Shown piece after piece: positions 44,519-57,744 of a DNA stretch of 64,000 nucleotides; position 1 is the stretch's first letter; every line of letters starts with the position of its first letter. Below the pieces are notes generated by a model. The model saw only the letters and a program-made list of their open reading frames with translations, was not told where the DNA came from and did no database searches. The translations under genes and the position numbers were made by a program. The DNA comes from Phoronis australis (lineage: Eukaryota > Phoronida > Phoronidae): NCBI GenBank assembly GCA_002633005.1, contig NMRA01000238.1, positions 248,001 through 312,000 of the forward strand, given 5' to 3'.

Positions 44519-47500
44519 AAGGCTAACTATTTCCCTGAAAGCTCAGTGACACTGTCATTTGAAAGATCACAATGATTCAAATAAAAACGAATTTTCTTGC
44601 TTATAACAAATGAAGCTTAGGTACTGTCTGAGATTTTAGACTATATTTTATTGTCATATCTATAGATCACGTAAGAGCACGAGCCTAGGTGACGCTGTGT
44701 AAGTGTTTACGACGATTACCTAAAGAGGGCGGAAGACAATGCAACATATCAGTCCCAATCACATGAAAATGACGTGATGCGAAATCTTAGGTGTGTTCCA
44801 AACACCATTCGTCAATATAATACTGCCATTAAGCGAACATTGGGAATGCGTATTTCAGAATCGAGATGATGGCTTCGAATCTTCTCTTCTGTACATACTT
44901 TCATTAAAGTATTTTGTTAGGGTATTTAGTGAAGCAAATGTCCCGTGATATTTACATTTGTGCGCCCTCAACATTGATAGACACGACCACATCTTCGTCA
45001 CTCCCAAATATACACGTGGGTGTATTTGCAATGGACTTTTGTCCAATCAAGAAGATTCCGTTTCATGAAAATATAAGTTTCAAGTTTGATTGTTGGTATG
45101 ACGTCAACAGCATTGTTCAAAAAGCGCAAAGTGACATGTGATGGAATGGAATCATCCTTATTTTGATGTAAACTAAGACTAGAATAGCTTCGTGAAACTT
45201 AGTTTTCCAAATATACGCCCAGGCTTGTCTGAAGAAAACTCTCTGGTAAGGAAGATGACGTGATGTACGCCTCAGTAAACCTAGAAGCTGCCCGGCTTTG
45301 GCAACAGTAAGACATGAACTGACCAACTAATACTTGTATCTTTGTGACGCCAACTAATGTAACACTGGTCCACGGAAGCATTAAGAATTTTCAAATCTCA
45401 GTTCTTATTCTATCGTTCATGTTTAGAAATTATATAAGTATACTTCGTCTTGGTCGTATGTGTTTTTGCACCAGGAGGCGACACTATCCAGCAAGTCAAC
45501 GGTTTCTACGGAAACAGCAATGGCTGGCGGCTAGTGGAATGTAATGCACATTGGTAAATCATGTGTAAAAGTAAAACTCATAAGAACACATAAAATAAAA
45601 GTATTTAAATTGAATAAGAAATCAAGTTCCCGGAGGTTTTGTTGCTTGTATCGGGGCCACAGAGTTTACATAATCGTTTTTTTGTGATAAATTAGATATT
45701 ATTGATTTTTATCCACTCCGGTCGAATATCCTTCAAATTAGCAGACATGAAATACGAGACGCGAATATAAGGAGTTGTAGTATATACATGAGGTGAACTA
45801 TCGTTATTTGAAATAATACAATTTTGTTGTAATTCCGTATTTTAAGCCACTTTCCTACTTAATTAATGCCGTTCATTCTGTGAACTCGTCTTAGTCACGT
45901 TGATTAACGGAAAGGATTGTACTATATTGAATGGAGATTGCGTAACATTTTATCCAACGAGTTGTTTAATTGGTTTTGTTAGTGCGCATCGCTCAAATCA
46001 AATATAATTAACGTAATCGCAAAACGACATCTGTTCTTTCCAGGAATCACTCTTAGGGCCCCTACACTTCTCGTGAGGACGGCATAGATTTTAAGAGAGA
46101 CACAAATGTCAATTGTGTTTTCACATCTTTTATGATGGGAGCAGCTCTCCACTATGTAACTAAAATAGGTCGGTGTATTTTATTTCACTGAAATGAATAT
46201 TAGATGATCTTTTAAAAAATATTTAGTGATAAAATTGGAAATAATTGGGTGACTTTTGCAATAGGGTGTAGAAATAGTCCTGAAAGTGTTACTCCCTTTT
46301 GCGTGAACTCGAGAGCTTTTATTGTTATGCAATAAACTTACTCTATGGAACGCAGCCTTGACCCTCGCGTGCGCAAAACCATCCTCATCGTAGCAACCTG
46401 AATATCAATCGTTATCAACGATCAAATGTAGCTTCGGGTTAAGGAAACGTACCTTTGAAGACAAGCCGTTACAAACTATAGGTTTTGTTGGAAGAAGTAG
46501 AATACCTACAGCGGATACTTGAGAGTAAACTGTTGGTATATCACAATTTTGTGAACAGTCTAAGTGGAAGCGAAAACGTCCACCAAAATACTGCGCGGCA
46601 ATAACACTAGTTCGTGCATTCATCTCTGTTTCGGCTTCACAGCTTTCACAATCTTGAATGAGTTAGAAACAGACTCATGGCGGGTTTTTCTATGCTGTAA
46701 CTTTCCTTAATTTGGGAAATGTCGCGTTTTCGCGAAATGGCCTCTGAGTTAGAAAAACAGGAATAATACGCTCGATTGTGGAAAGTGAAGGATGTTCAAA
46801 TGATAAAATTTGTGAACAAGCATAAGTTCTTTCACATCAAAAATGTCGCGTTGTTTGCATATTTCTCCATTGTTATTTTTAAGTTGGATGTATATACGGG
46901 CAATTTCATTTAGGTGCCATGATGTTCCTATCATGAGAAATCAAAGAATTCAGCAATTTTGGTTTACGTTTTGTTACTGCCAACCACAGTTTTGCCATGC
47001 AAACACAATTTAGGAAAAATTTCTGCAAAGTATCTCATTGCGTAACAGTCGCTGGTGTGTTCAGTTAACAGAGATTTTGTTGAAGTGAAATTAAATTATT
47101 TTTCATTTCCTTAATGAAAATTTCGGACTAAAGTCTCACGTCTGAATTTTACTTAAGCATTTTCAATTATTATTATGAAATAGTTATTTTTTGTTGTATA
47201 ATCCGGTAAAGCATGAAGAAATGTGTAATCAAAAATCTTGCTGTTCTTGTAAATATTGTCCACAGCCTCGTTCTGCGACATTTCGGAGGTCCATTGCAAA
47301 CTGAAATAGAACGGTCTTTGCGACGGATCATGCCCTATCCAAGCTAATTCTTACGCAAAATAAATAGATGTCCGTATTTACGTCGGGCAGTTAGGATTAA
47401 GTTTCTAGTACATGACAGTTCCTGCAGCTTGTAACAATAAATAAATATACAAGACGGGTCAATTCGGATAGGATTTGAAGAATTGGAAGCCCATGATTTC

Positions 47501-47784
47501 AATAACAATTTAATGTCAAGTCAAATTGCCATTGTCCGCACGCGCGAGTACAATCGGAGTGGCATAATGCACTTCCGTTTTCCACACTCATGTTTCGGAA
47601 ATAACCAACAGTTGAGGAATGAACCCAGCTAAATTGTGTTCATAACTTATCAAATTGTATTTTCAATAATATTTCAGCTTGAGAAGATATTGACGTGACT
47701 TAGCATTCAAGTCTTATCATAAAATTACATTTTTCATTTGCTGATATGCATCTGGTGCAGACCTAGGATTCATTCCAAGTTGAG

Positions 47785-48163
47785 TTAAAGGGACGTTATC
47801 GGCGAGGAAATACATTTTTCAGACCAGCCAACGCGGAATCGAACTCACAACCTAAGCGTTCACACTCCAAAGTTTTGCTCGTGGAGCTAAAGTGACTCAA
47901 TAAACGGCGGTGTATTTTAAATGATTCAAAAAGCCATGTCTTCAGCGAATGTCTGACAGACGACGACAAGTATTGGCAATTTTGTTATAAAATCATAGAC
48001 CAAAACAGAATTTTCTTTTGTAGTTTAGTCAAAGCTAATACCCTATAAGATACGTGTACAAGTCTCTCCTATCCAACCTATAAGATACATGTACAAGTCT
48101 CTCCCATCTAACAATAATTCCCAAAACGCGTTTTAGGTCATAAAACCGCCAATGTCCCTTTAA
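47785..48163. mobile_element. TTAAAGGGAC inverted-repeat element, copy 1
   Basis: The ends TTAAAGGGACGTT and AATGTCCCTTTAA are inverted. The inside has a minus-strand tRNA B-box-like GTGAGTTCGATTCC and the shared strings AATGTCTGRCAGA and GGCAAT/GGCGAT. Homologues are at 60369-60702 and, incomplete, near 57745-58080. Also contains a 38-base tandem duplication (CCTATAAGATACRTGTACA and following, near 48042-48107). Confidence 0.7.
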
Positions 48164-49185
48164 TTGAAATTTCAAAAATTGAATTTTGGTATCCACAAGT
48201 CTGAGTAGGTGCCATTAGCACGTGCGTGTTAAATACCATGTAATCTTCTTGTGGGATCAAACGGAGTATCGGTTGATAATGCTAAGTTTTCTACTAATTC
48301 CTATTGATACATATGTATCATCTCCGTCACTACTTACATTTGGTATCGATCCGAACGAAAACAATACAGATGTCAACGGATCTTTTAAAATCCTTCATTA
48401 ATATAAGTAGTATTTTCGTTGCAATTGCATGTTAAAAATGCCAGAGATTTCCTACAGTTTCAATCATTACTTTAGTTTTTGGCACAATAAAGGATTCTAG
48501 TGAAAATTCATTATACGTTCAATATCTAAGACACACATTAACATCTTAAGCGGTTTATGACTTTTCAAACTTGATTACACAGCAAGCAAATGTATTGGAG
48601 CAAACGATGTGCGAATAGATCTCAGTATTCAAGGAACAAAGTTATGTCAAACTTGATTAGCAAAAGAAGTAATGCGTAGTTGTTACAGAATTTTTTCACC
48701 TTATTTGTTTTATAGCAATGTCCATGTACCGATGTATAATTATTTCTCTAAATTTTCATGATTTGAAACTGACGTGTTTTCCTGAAAATTGTCCATTTGT
48801 ATGAGTGCGTGACTCGTGACTGAGTTGATGCATGCGCACATCCGGTCCACGGAGATAGTTCGACTTGAAGCAAATGTGTTTTCTTATTAATATCGTCTGC
48901 TTGAAGCGTCATCGGTTAGAATTAGTCTTGAAATCAAGCTGGATATGATGACATGATACACAGCACAAGATTTAAAACTATGCAAAACATATTCCCTTCC
49001 TTGGTTGAACGTATTGCTAGTGTTAGGTTCAATAAAAATATGGTAAGCTTTCCATGCTAATTTTTATTACGAGTTATCTATAATTTAAGAAACTGGATGG
49101 TTCTGAGCCGGATGTCCTCTATTGACAACATGAACACGTATTTGCGTGCGAGTGCATGCATGTTCAGCATAGGTATGCATGTTTG

Positions 49186-49318
49186 TATGTATGTATGTAT
49201 GTATGTATAACCGAAAACTTGCTCCCGAAGTACAGTCATGCATGTATGTATGTATGTATGTATGTATGTATGTATGTATGTATGTATGTATTCCTGTANT
49301 GTGTGTGTGTTTGTATCG
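49186..49318 (+). repeat. (TGTA)n microsatellite with assembly gap
   Basis: Two runs of TGTA units split by about 40 unique bases, then a GTGTGTGT tract. One base is undetermined (49299). The Cys/Met/Tyr-Val frames across it are artefacts. Confidence 0.92.
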
Positions 49319-49467
49319 GTGCATGTACTTTCATGAACGCGTTTTGGAGCTTGAATTTTTTCTGTTCTTATTTCAAAAGCTCGCCGTCGCTGAGCAATTG
49401 AGATCACGTGATAGAAAGTGTCTTGGAGATAGTTGAACCATTAATGAATAGTAATAAAATTTTCCTA

Positions 49468-50546
49468 CCATTTGGAACACTGCAGATATTTTGGTAACCT
49501 CAGATTTCCACCCGGAAGTGTTTTGTGTCTGCGCTTGTTTAAATTTCAATCATTACAGCAAGATTTTAGTCTATTAAAATTATGGCTTCACTGAGACTTC
49601 CAGAAACTACGTAAACTAGAGACTGTGAAACTGTATTTGGCTTTGCCACGCCTCTCATGTCAGTCAATATTTAGTTGAAACGTAATAGTCCCTTCTCACT
49701 GCTCAGAATAATTATATACTTCAGCTTTTATCTAGTTGTCTTGTGCCTAGATATAGTGTTTTAGCTCATATCTCTAAGCCTAGCTTTAGGAACAAAAACG
49801 TTACCGAGTCGAGTCGAGTTTTCCTGCCTTAACGGTGTAGCTGTCACGCCATCTAGGTTTCAAGCATCGTATGCAACGCCATTCCCAGTTCTTAGTCTGA
49901 TTTCTAGCATACTGTGTACGCTTGTTTCAAAGATAATAAACTTTATTTTGATTATTTCAGCCAATCCTTATCCTGCTACCTCCTGATGCACCACTAGCGT
50001 CTCAACTGAGCGATAACAGCAGGAATGGGCTCACTTTGTCACAAAATAGATATTTTGATGTCTCACCTTACAGTTGTCGTGAAACTCTTATTAGGGGTAA
50101 CTATGTCACAATTGATCGTTTAGCAGACTTTCTGAGGTTTGAAGAGATTTTCAGGGGATTATTTTTTGTTTCATAGAGCTAGATGGGAAAGTTGTTATTC
50201 CCTGTTTGAAAATGAAGCTTGTTTGCTGGACTGAATATTTACTTATTCCTAGTACCTCGGAGACCACATTTTCGATGAGTTGATGTGAAATCCTAGTAGT
50301 GGGAACTGTGCGGGTCATGTGGGAACTTGCTTGGCTATACTCTCATTCCATTCTGTCAATAGGCCAAAATGGAGTTTATTGTCATCTACGCTTGTTGCCA
50401 CAGAGGTATCTCTGCCTGTTCTCAATTTTGAGAGTTACATAACTTGCTGAGTGTAGTCGGCACATGAGAAAATATATAAGAAACAATCCCGAGGGGATAT
50501 TTGAGACAACAGTTATGGCCGAGGTGCTCCCAATGCCCTCACGCAT
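49468..50546. mobile_element. Larger relative of the 145-bp inverted-repeat family
   Basis: The left end CCATTTGGAACACTGCAG continues with CGGAAGTGTTTTGTGTCTGC, as in the 6456-6600 copy. On the opposite strand the right end reads GGGCATTGGGAGCACCTCGG. About 1.08 kb lies between the ends, including a possible solo LTR (49658-49999). Confidence 0.45.
49658..49999 (+). mobile_element. Possible solo LTR
   Basis: Begins TGTCAG and contains an AATAAACTTTATTTTG polyadenylation-like segment near its end. A five-base direct repeat TCTCA flanks it (49653-49657 and 50000-50004). Against this, it ends in CG rather than CA and has no second copy in the window. Confidence 0.3.
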
Positions 50547-52276
50547 TTATTATATCGTATTCTAAAGTTTTTAAAATGCAACGCCGTTGATGCGTACACT
50601 TAAACCCAATTAGTACAGTAGTGTTTCGTTTTTGGTGGTTGCACCTAAGGCGCAGGCAGGCACACTAGATCTGTTTAATTCATACTACTTTCATATCATT
50701 TCGTTAAAGTGAAATTGATGCCATGTCAGCATCCACTGTAACGAATTTCTAAAACGTCACTGAAATCCATGTACAAATTTACTTGTTCCTCACGTTTCTT
50801 GAATCCCATCCTCCTCATTACAGGTATAGGTGCAGGTGCAGGTACACATACAAGTGCACTCGGCTTGCTTTTTTACAGCAGCAGTTTTGAACACTTGCAT
50901 AACTGCAATCAAGTGTGATGAATAGTTATGATGTAATTATTCAAAGCAGGAGGCATGTAGCATTATACTTAACTCTTTGGCGGTGAGGTTTCAACACGGG
51001 ATTCGCAGTTAATTACGAGTCTTTTTACGTGTTTGCAGATTTAAACATAAAAGATCACTTCGCAACAGTAATTTGATTGTCAGTGCAGATACATATGTGT
51101 TAAACAACATGCGTATTTGTACCAGTAGTTATATCGAGATACGTGATACGCAAAAGTACTTGAACGAGTGCGATACAGACAATTACATGATCAAAGTGTG
51201 GTTGATGATTTAGAATCATCATCTAAAAAACAGAAATGCGTCATTTGTATGCAGTCGCAAGTAAGTCATGAAAAGACCTCCGCGGTTCAGGTGTATTATA
51301 TGTTTCTTGTGACAACTGCTGCTTCGAGTGTTGGTGACACACAATGTATTTATCTTTCTCCTGATGATGATTTCAGATTAAAGCGAATCGTCGATCATGA
51401 GTGTGTTTGCATTTGGCTACTGTTTTGTGACCAAAAATTGATGTTGTTCACGTCACAATAGATATAATGTATTTGCAATAGTCTTGATATGTACTGTACA
51501 ACAACGGTATCTTTATCAACAATAACAAATAAGAAACTGCTGTCAAAGTGTAAACTTAACAACGGTAAAGTTCATCGACAATCCATAATGGGCAAAGTAA
51601 GACAAAATGAACTTAACGACAACTTGATTGTCTTCACTTTTTCTGAAAAAATGTAATCGAGGACATGACACCTTCAGTTCCAGAACCGAAACGCGTTCTT
51701 TTCATCTCAGCCCGCCAGGGTGTACCCACCTACTCACACACAGGAGACGTCGCCGGAATGGCTCAAAATTGTAGTTTTTTCTTCACGATCAAACAGGCCT
51801 AGTTCATTGCATTCTCTACTGTCTATCCCGGCCAGTCGTCACATGTTACTCCATTTTCTGTAGCAGGTGAATTGTGTACAAGTCGTATGTCGCTTGGGAT
51901 AGATGTTTTAAGTCATGTACAGGTTTTCTCAGGTCTTGCATTGCTCCACACTATGATCTTCTGAATCCTAGCTCCACGCAAAAAATGTTCCAAAAAATAA
52001 CAAGACGCTTGCATGGTTTCTGTTTACATGAGAGGACCTACAATGTACATCTAACAGACTAAATGCAACAAAAACCCTGCATTCCGGAGTCCGACGCCTC
52101 CAGTGAGTTTTCAGCAGAAAGCGAAAATCAGATTTGTGGGATATAAGTTCTCGTACTCCAGAACTCCCAAAGTGTCCGGCAGATGATCATGAGCTCAGTA
52201 AGGTAGCAGTTTCGACATGCGTTACCTGTTTTCTCATATCTATGACAGACTAAACATCTGACTGCTTGAGATAGTA
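50547..52276. other. Intergenic, no gene recognised
   Basis: The frame at 51168-51461 (+) starts with a charged segment but degenerates into low-complexity sequence and lacks splice support. The 3' untranslated region of the minus-strand exon at 52277 should occupy the right end. Confidence 0.45.
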
Positions 52277-52562
52277 CTAAAGCTGAAGTGACCTCTTAAC
52301 AAATCGTGCCAACGTCTGCTGGCGCCGCCTCACGGGATCGCTGACCGCTTCCCACAATTCTCTAGGAATATGTTGTCTCTCGCTACCCATGAACAGATCC
52401 AAAGGCCACATGTTCCTGTTTGGATCGTTTCCCTGACAAAGTAACTTGAAAACCTCCAGCCAGATAGGAATGCATTGCTCGTAAAAGCAGCGCGAGGTTT
52501 CCTGCACTATCTCGGTAAACGGCACCCTGTTTCTCAGTTTTGTTTGTGACATGGAATCCAAG
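52277..52562 (-). CDS. Terminal coding exon of an unrecognised protein
   Basis: The minus-strand exon after acceptor AAATTTTCAG opens with one base of a split codon. It then reads LDSMSQTKLRNRVPFTEI, VQETSRCFYEQC, IPIWLEVFKLLCQGN, a segment with MWPLDLFMGSERQ, and ends RQQTLARFVKRSLQL before TAG (95 codons with stop). GC content and residue mix look coding, with amphipathic and Trp/Cys-containing helices likely. I do not recognise the family. The partner exon must end with two bases; none was identified. It lies 1.3 kb downstream of the NHLH stop on the same strand, but no donor in NHLH fits its phase. A start at the internal Met (SMSQ) is also possible. Confidence 0.55.
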
Positions 52563-53832
52563 CTGAAAATTTACAAAATTTTCGGGGGAAGGTACTCCAC
52601 TATTTTTGTGACGAGGTTGTGTTGCTTGAACACACGTTTAAGCGCCTAGAGAGTTAGCACGATTAAAAGGCGCGGCACCAATACAGATATAAGGAATTTT
52701 TAATTATAAAGTCACTACTTCGTAGATGTTTGTTCCAATAATATATATATATATTTGACACAAATGTTTTAACCCCAACAAAACGCTTAAGTTCTTGAAT
52801 TAAAATTTTATAAATAACCATTGGGGCTGCTAGTAAATAAACCTAAGCAGAGTTCTGTGTAAAAGTGGGCCCGTCTGAAAATTTCTTCACAAATAAAAAT
52901 ATCTTGTTCGCACGGTACGGAATGAAATCAGAAGAGACAAACTTTCGTGGATAACATGGCCGTGTAAAAACCATTGTGTTTGCTGTACGTATGTAAAAGA
53001 AGCATTCAGGACATCCACGATAGACCGCTTATGGAGTTTTTGAGCCATTCGACTCTGTACGAAATGGCCTACTAGAGCGCTGCACTACCATTTCGAAGGC
53101 ATGTCTTCGACCCAGGCGGTGACTCGTGACGCAACACATATTTTAACCAACGAATTCTTAGGAAAGCCATGTTCCACTTTAAAGAATATGTAGGACCTTA
53201 ATGATAAGTATGTGAATGAAGTCAAATATCTACATAACTGTAGACGTTAACTTAGTAAAAGTACATATTTTCTGAAAATACAAAGCCTGTAGAACTTGAT
53301 TTTGACTTGTTATCAATCTGCCACAAATTGGGTCACGTGGCCATATCTTTTAGTAAATTGTCAAACGAAAAAGTACACCGAAAGCAAAACTACTGTATCG
53401 ATAAAATGACCAAATTTTGTTGAATACCAATGGTCAAGATGAAATATTATGCGTGTTATGCAGCTTTTGATTTTTTCATGAAAAACATAAAAGTTCTATA
53501 TTTTGATAGCCCCTCATATAAACATGGAACATTTTAAAATAATTCCTAACTGCATTTGAAGAGCAGTGCATAAAACGGTAAAGTTTCAAGGCATGAATCA
53601 TATCTCTCATTTCTGAGACATGATGTTCGAAACTTGCAAATTTTTATAGGGTCCTACATAACATTAAGTGACCAAATTAAACAGGCCCAAGCCTCGCCTG
53701 TCACTTCTGTTCGAAGGCAGACTTCTGTTAGACTTCCGGTTTGACAAGCTCTGTTAGAAGCATGTTATCTTAGGACTTTATATGAAAATTTTAAAAAGAA
53801 TGTGTTTCCCTTAATATTTTGAAATGGAGGTA
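52563..53832 (-). other. Gap between NHLH and the downstream exon
   Basis: Would hold the NHLH 3' untranslated region. A tRNA-like SINE remnant is at 53056-53150. No other coding signal was seen. Confidence 0.5.
53056..53150 (+). repeat. tRNA-like SINE remnant
   Basis: A-box-like TGGCCTACTAGAGCGCTGC followed about 30 bases later by B-box-like ATGTCTTCGACCC. Consistent with a pol III SINE head; no body or duplication was identified. Confidence 0.4.
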
Positions 53833-54195
53833 TCATCCACTTAATTCAAGAACATGATTCAAATAAGATATGTAACAAATTGCCAGTCTTAATATCTCAA
53901 TCTTTGATAGTTTCTTATCAGGGGGTAAAGTAGGTAACAGTTTGCGCAGCTCCGTAAACGCCACGTTGAAAGCCTCGACACGAATTCTCTCTCTTGTTGC
54001 GTGCGCAGTTCTGTATTTTTGAGTAGCCCTCCGGCGTCGTCGTCTTTCCTCTCTACTAAGAGTTGCATTTTCTTGATTGACACGTCGTCCCTTCAAAGTG
54101 CCATCCACCGTGTCGTCGGTCGTTTCCTCGTAATCAAGCCGCGTGTTTCCGGCGGAAACCGCGCTCATGTCAGTTAAAGTAGCGTGCGAACGCAT
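53833..54195 (-). CDS. NHLH: NHLH (NSCL/HEN) neural bHLH transcription factor
   Basis: A nuclear E-box-binding factor that works as a dimer with class I bHLH proteins. In vertebrates and flies this family acts in differentiating neurons. The single coding exon gives 120 residues, against about 133-135 in vertebrate NHLH1/2. Residues 51-60 are a run of Arg followed by ATQK. The bHLH spans about 61-116: basic region [16 protein letters not shown] with the DNA-contacting Glu 69, helix 1 [11 protein letters not shown], loop PPDKKLSK, helix 2 [18 protein letters not shown]. The protein ends just after helix 2 (ELSG), as is usual in this family. The first in-frame ATG after a TAG is used; a second Met at residue 10 is an alternative. 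The N-terminal 45 residues are acidic and poorly conserved. Confidence 0.95.
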   Translation of the reverse strand: MRSHATLTDMSAVSAGNTRLDYEETTDDTVDGTLKGRRVNQENATLSREERRRRRRATQKYRTAHATRERIRVEAFNVAFTELRKLLPTLPPDKKLSKIEILRLAICYISYLNHVLELSG

Positions 54196-54295
54196 TCCAC
54201 TCTACGAAATGTTACCCGCTACAAATCGATTGGACACAAAGTGTTACGTGATCCTCAAGGTACTTGGGCAAGTGGTGCGTTGAGAGTCGGTTATC
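54196..54295 (-). other. NHLH: NHLH 5' UTR part of the coding exon
   Basis: A splice acceptor (CAATTTTCAG) lies just above 54295. The next 100 bases are untranslated up to the ATG at 54195, with an in-frame TAG nine bases before the start. This implies at least one upstream non-coding exon, which I could not place. Vertebrate NHLH genes also have 5' UTR introns. Confidence 0.65.
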
Positions 54296-57200
54296 CTGAA
54301 AATTGAAAATTTATAAAATCATTATTCATCTTCCGTGTGATTCTGATGATGAAATCACAAAAGATATCATCTGGTTCTATGTTTGTGCTAGACTAGTTTC
54401 TACGTTAGGACCAGCTGATCCTAATCTCTTCTGAATCATGATTCGTAGCAAAAATGACCTAGAAACGAGGGCTCGTCCTCCCAACAAGGGCGCAGAGTAG
54501 CCACTTCGGCAACTGAATGTATTTTTGAAAAATGCCTGTTACGTGGTGCTTGGTTACGGAAACGTCTTTAATAACGAAAATTTAACGCAAACTCTACATT
54601 TCTTCAAAATAATACGATCTGTTATTTTAAATGGAAAATGGGATATAATTTTTTCATAAATTAGATAGTGTCGTCAACTAACGACTGCTTTTTGACTTCA
54701 GGTAAACTGTGCCGAACTCCCTTAAAGAAACTAAGACTTCGACCGGAAGCGAACCAGTTTGAGTTTTATATGTTCATCACGAGTAATTATGTACAACGCA
54801 TGCGTAAACTATCCTCAGCATTTAGACATTTTGTGCGCGCTAATCATTTCATCATTGACACCAATGTATGAGCAGTGTACTCCGCGTATACAGTGATCAC
54901 GCGACAGTGGTTTGATCACTGAGCAGTCAGAAGAAATCACAACACACGCATCCTCACAGATTTCCAGTGCGCACGTTTTTGCCAGTCTTGAAACTACCCC
55001 ACTTGTCGTGATTCCACGCCGAAAAAAGCAATGGGCAATTAATACTATTAATTAGTGTTTACTTGTGCGTTTCATCTCTGAAAAATGAGAAAATTAAGGG
55101 TATGAATTGCGTCCTGGGGGAATAATATTGTTATTTAATTTCACTTTACAAGCACGAGCTGTATTAGCAAGATTAAAAACATCACCACTTCGTGAATCAT
55201 TAAGACGCACTTAAACACATGGTTTATTCTGTCACAACAGCCCTCAATCACTCCTCTGGCACAAGCGTAATTTAATTTAAAAGTGACCGAGACTAAGGTA
55301 GAACAAGCGCTATTTGTGAAGGGGAGGTGGATAATTAAGTAAACCCTTTAATAATCAAATGTGCGGCTCTGCGACTAAAGTTGTTTAGCACCGCGTACAG
55401 TTGAAAAAAGCTGCGATCTGTTTATATTGTCCTCAGTTATAGAAACACCGCGTCCTAAAAATTGTTCATCTAAACCCTGTCTGTAATGATGCAAATTATT
55501 GCCCTTACTCTGTTGACAATGATGTGGAAATTAGATGGTTTTACCGCTTACGCCTATTAAATTATCAGTCAGGCCAATTCAACTTATTTTCCTGAAACAT
55601 TCTTTCCCTAATAAAAATAATTATTGCCCATCCGAAAAAAGAGCAAATACGGTAGTGTGAACCATGAACCATGAACAACATGGCACTGACTACAAGCCCA
55701 ATTCTTCTGCGTATTGGTGTCTTTCTTTACTCACAAATAATTTTTCAACCTTTTTAGATTTATTGCGAACTCCTCTTTGACGCAGGCATGACGTTATTCG
55801 TGGTAAAACGGTAGACTTGAATTAAACAAGGCAGTTCTTGGCTTAGATTATTCTCATTAGCTTAACTTAATCCACAATGCAAACTAAGTAACATTATCGC
55901 CATCTTGAGAAATGCAGCGCGTAATCGTGAAATTGGCGCGCTTTTGAGAATGTCAAATTTCGCACTCGTATTTGCAGCAGTGGCGCTATGTAGGGTAGAA
56001 AAAAATTAATTCGGTATGCCCCTAATTTGTTGATCGTATTTCATCGAAAACACGAGGTGCTTCAAAATAGAACATTAAGAGAAGTTTTTATGGTGTAAAG
56101 TTTTATGTAAAGGCAAAACGCTTAAAGTTGAGGTACTCAAACCTGGAAATAAGACAAAACCCGTTCAAGCATAGAAATGGCGGCGTAGAACCAAATTAAT
56201 TCGCTTTCAAAAGAGTTACAATCATTCTATCCTATCAATCAGAGGAGACTTTTCAATAAGCCATGTAATTTTTACACTTTTACCAGAGGTACCTCTGTTT
56301 AAGTGGCTATAACGGGAAAACTAACTTGCTGTCAGCCCCTCCCCCATTTTGAAGATTCATTAGTTGGCAAAGAAAAAAAACAGAAATGATCAAAATTTAA
56401 AGAAATCAGCGATGAGACAAACCCATTGAAATGTTTTTTTTCCTATAAAGTTGCTGAAAACAAGTCTAGCGAATAAGAAGGTTACTGTTCAAGTTACGCC
56501 GATTTTGTGTGACACCTCGAGAGAAATTATTGTAGGATGTCTGATCTGGGTACAAAAAATACCCAAAGCCACGTGTCTTTGTATTCTCTAACTGTAATTG
56601 GGGAAAATTAGACCTGTGTCCCCAGGAAGGCCGTGATGGTAAGACTGCCTGCTTTTGTCAAAGTTCATATTGCCTATTACAAATTGACATGTTTGTTAAA
56701 ACATAGAAACTCGTAAAACCTTGTCTTGTTCCAACTACACGCAATTCAAAGCCTACCAGAAAAAATCAACAACAATTATAAACAACAAGAGGTAAAACAA
56801 TAAAAGTAAACACCGGATGCCATTGTAAACCCGTATTTCGGTAAAAATAACTTTTGATTTAAATCACTTAACGCTATAATGTAAATCTGGCATAACGCTG
56901 TTCATTACTTAGCTTAGAAACATTTTCCAGGCATGCGAAGAACTCACAATTCGTTTTTGCAGACTCGATGAGGTGACATGTCACGTGATGTCATTTTATG
57001 TGCCGAGGTTCAAGCACTACTGAACTGTCAGTTCTTCAATAGTCCGAAAATCGTTCTTCACCTAAGTATGGAACAATTTGATACCAATTTTATTACGCTG
57101 TGGTCTGAGTCAAAAAGTAGTTTTTAAGGTAGATGGCGCTTTAAAAGCAAACACTGACCAGAAAGATTTGCTGTGATTATTGTCCCGTTGTCGTGTTTAG

Positions 57201-57740
57201 GCATTTTTTGATAATTCATTTTGATTAAAAGCGCCGTCTAGGTATAGTAGCCAGGAATGAAACTATTGTTTGCTCACTAGAGGGGGCTGTGAGAACAAAT
57301 TGTACTACAATTTCTTTACTTACAAACAGTCCCTTCCCTGTCGATACCAGTTTCGACCCTCCGGAAAAAACGTCTTTTTAATTCTTGAAATTGGTCATCA
57401 GCCGTCCATTTTATCCAAGGTCATAAATTTAATCGTGAGCAAGCTATTGAAAACACGACGCTGCGTTTTTCAGAGTAGCGAAATGTTGCAACTGGTGTAA
57501 AATTGGTAATTTTTCATATCCATACGTGACTACTACCTTCACAAATCCATTTAATGAACTGTGCACAAACTAAAATCAATTCACTATCGTCTTGGCAAGG
57601 GCCGGCCCTTACGACCTCTAGTAAAGCAGGCCCCCTATTCCTTGCCTCTCAGTATGTGGTCGCCACCCGAACGGGTGCCTGCGAGCCACATTTTTGCTCA
57701 ACAAAACATCACTTAATGGTGTATTACTGTTAGTAGAGAA
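54296..57740. other. NHLH upstream region, no gene recognised
   Basis: AT-rich non-coding sequence that probably holds the NHLH 5' exon and promoter on the minus strand. No TATA-type or other site can be assigned with confidence. Confidence 0.45.
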
Positions 57741-57744
57741 AATT

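Larger units (their letters stand above)
43738..49150. other. Intergenic, no gene recognised
   Basis: Apart from a perfect-looking hairpin at 44483-44518 and one inverted-repeat element (47785-48163) I see nothing firm. Short frames at 44914-45141 and 46405-46623 lack support. Confidence 0.5.

Noticed and set aside
49078-49436. Frames with repeated Tyr-Ile-His-Thr or Cys-Met-Tyr-Val.
   Set aside because: Translations of the TGTA microsatellite, which contains a gap base.
51168-51461. Plus-strand frame beginning MRYRQLHDQS with CVICMQS.
   Set aside because: The two Cys do not continue into a RING or other zinc pattern and no acceptor or donor fits.
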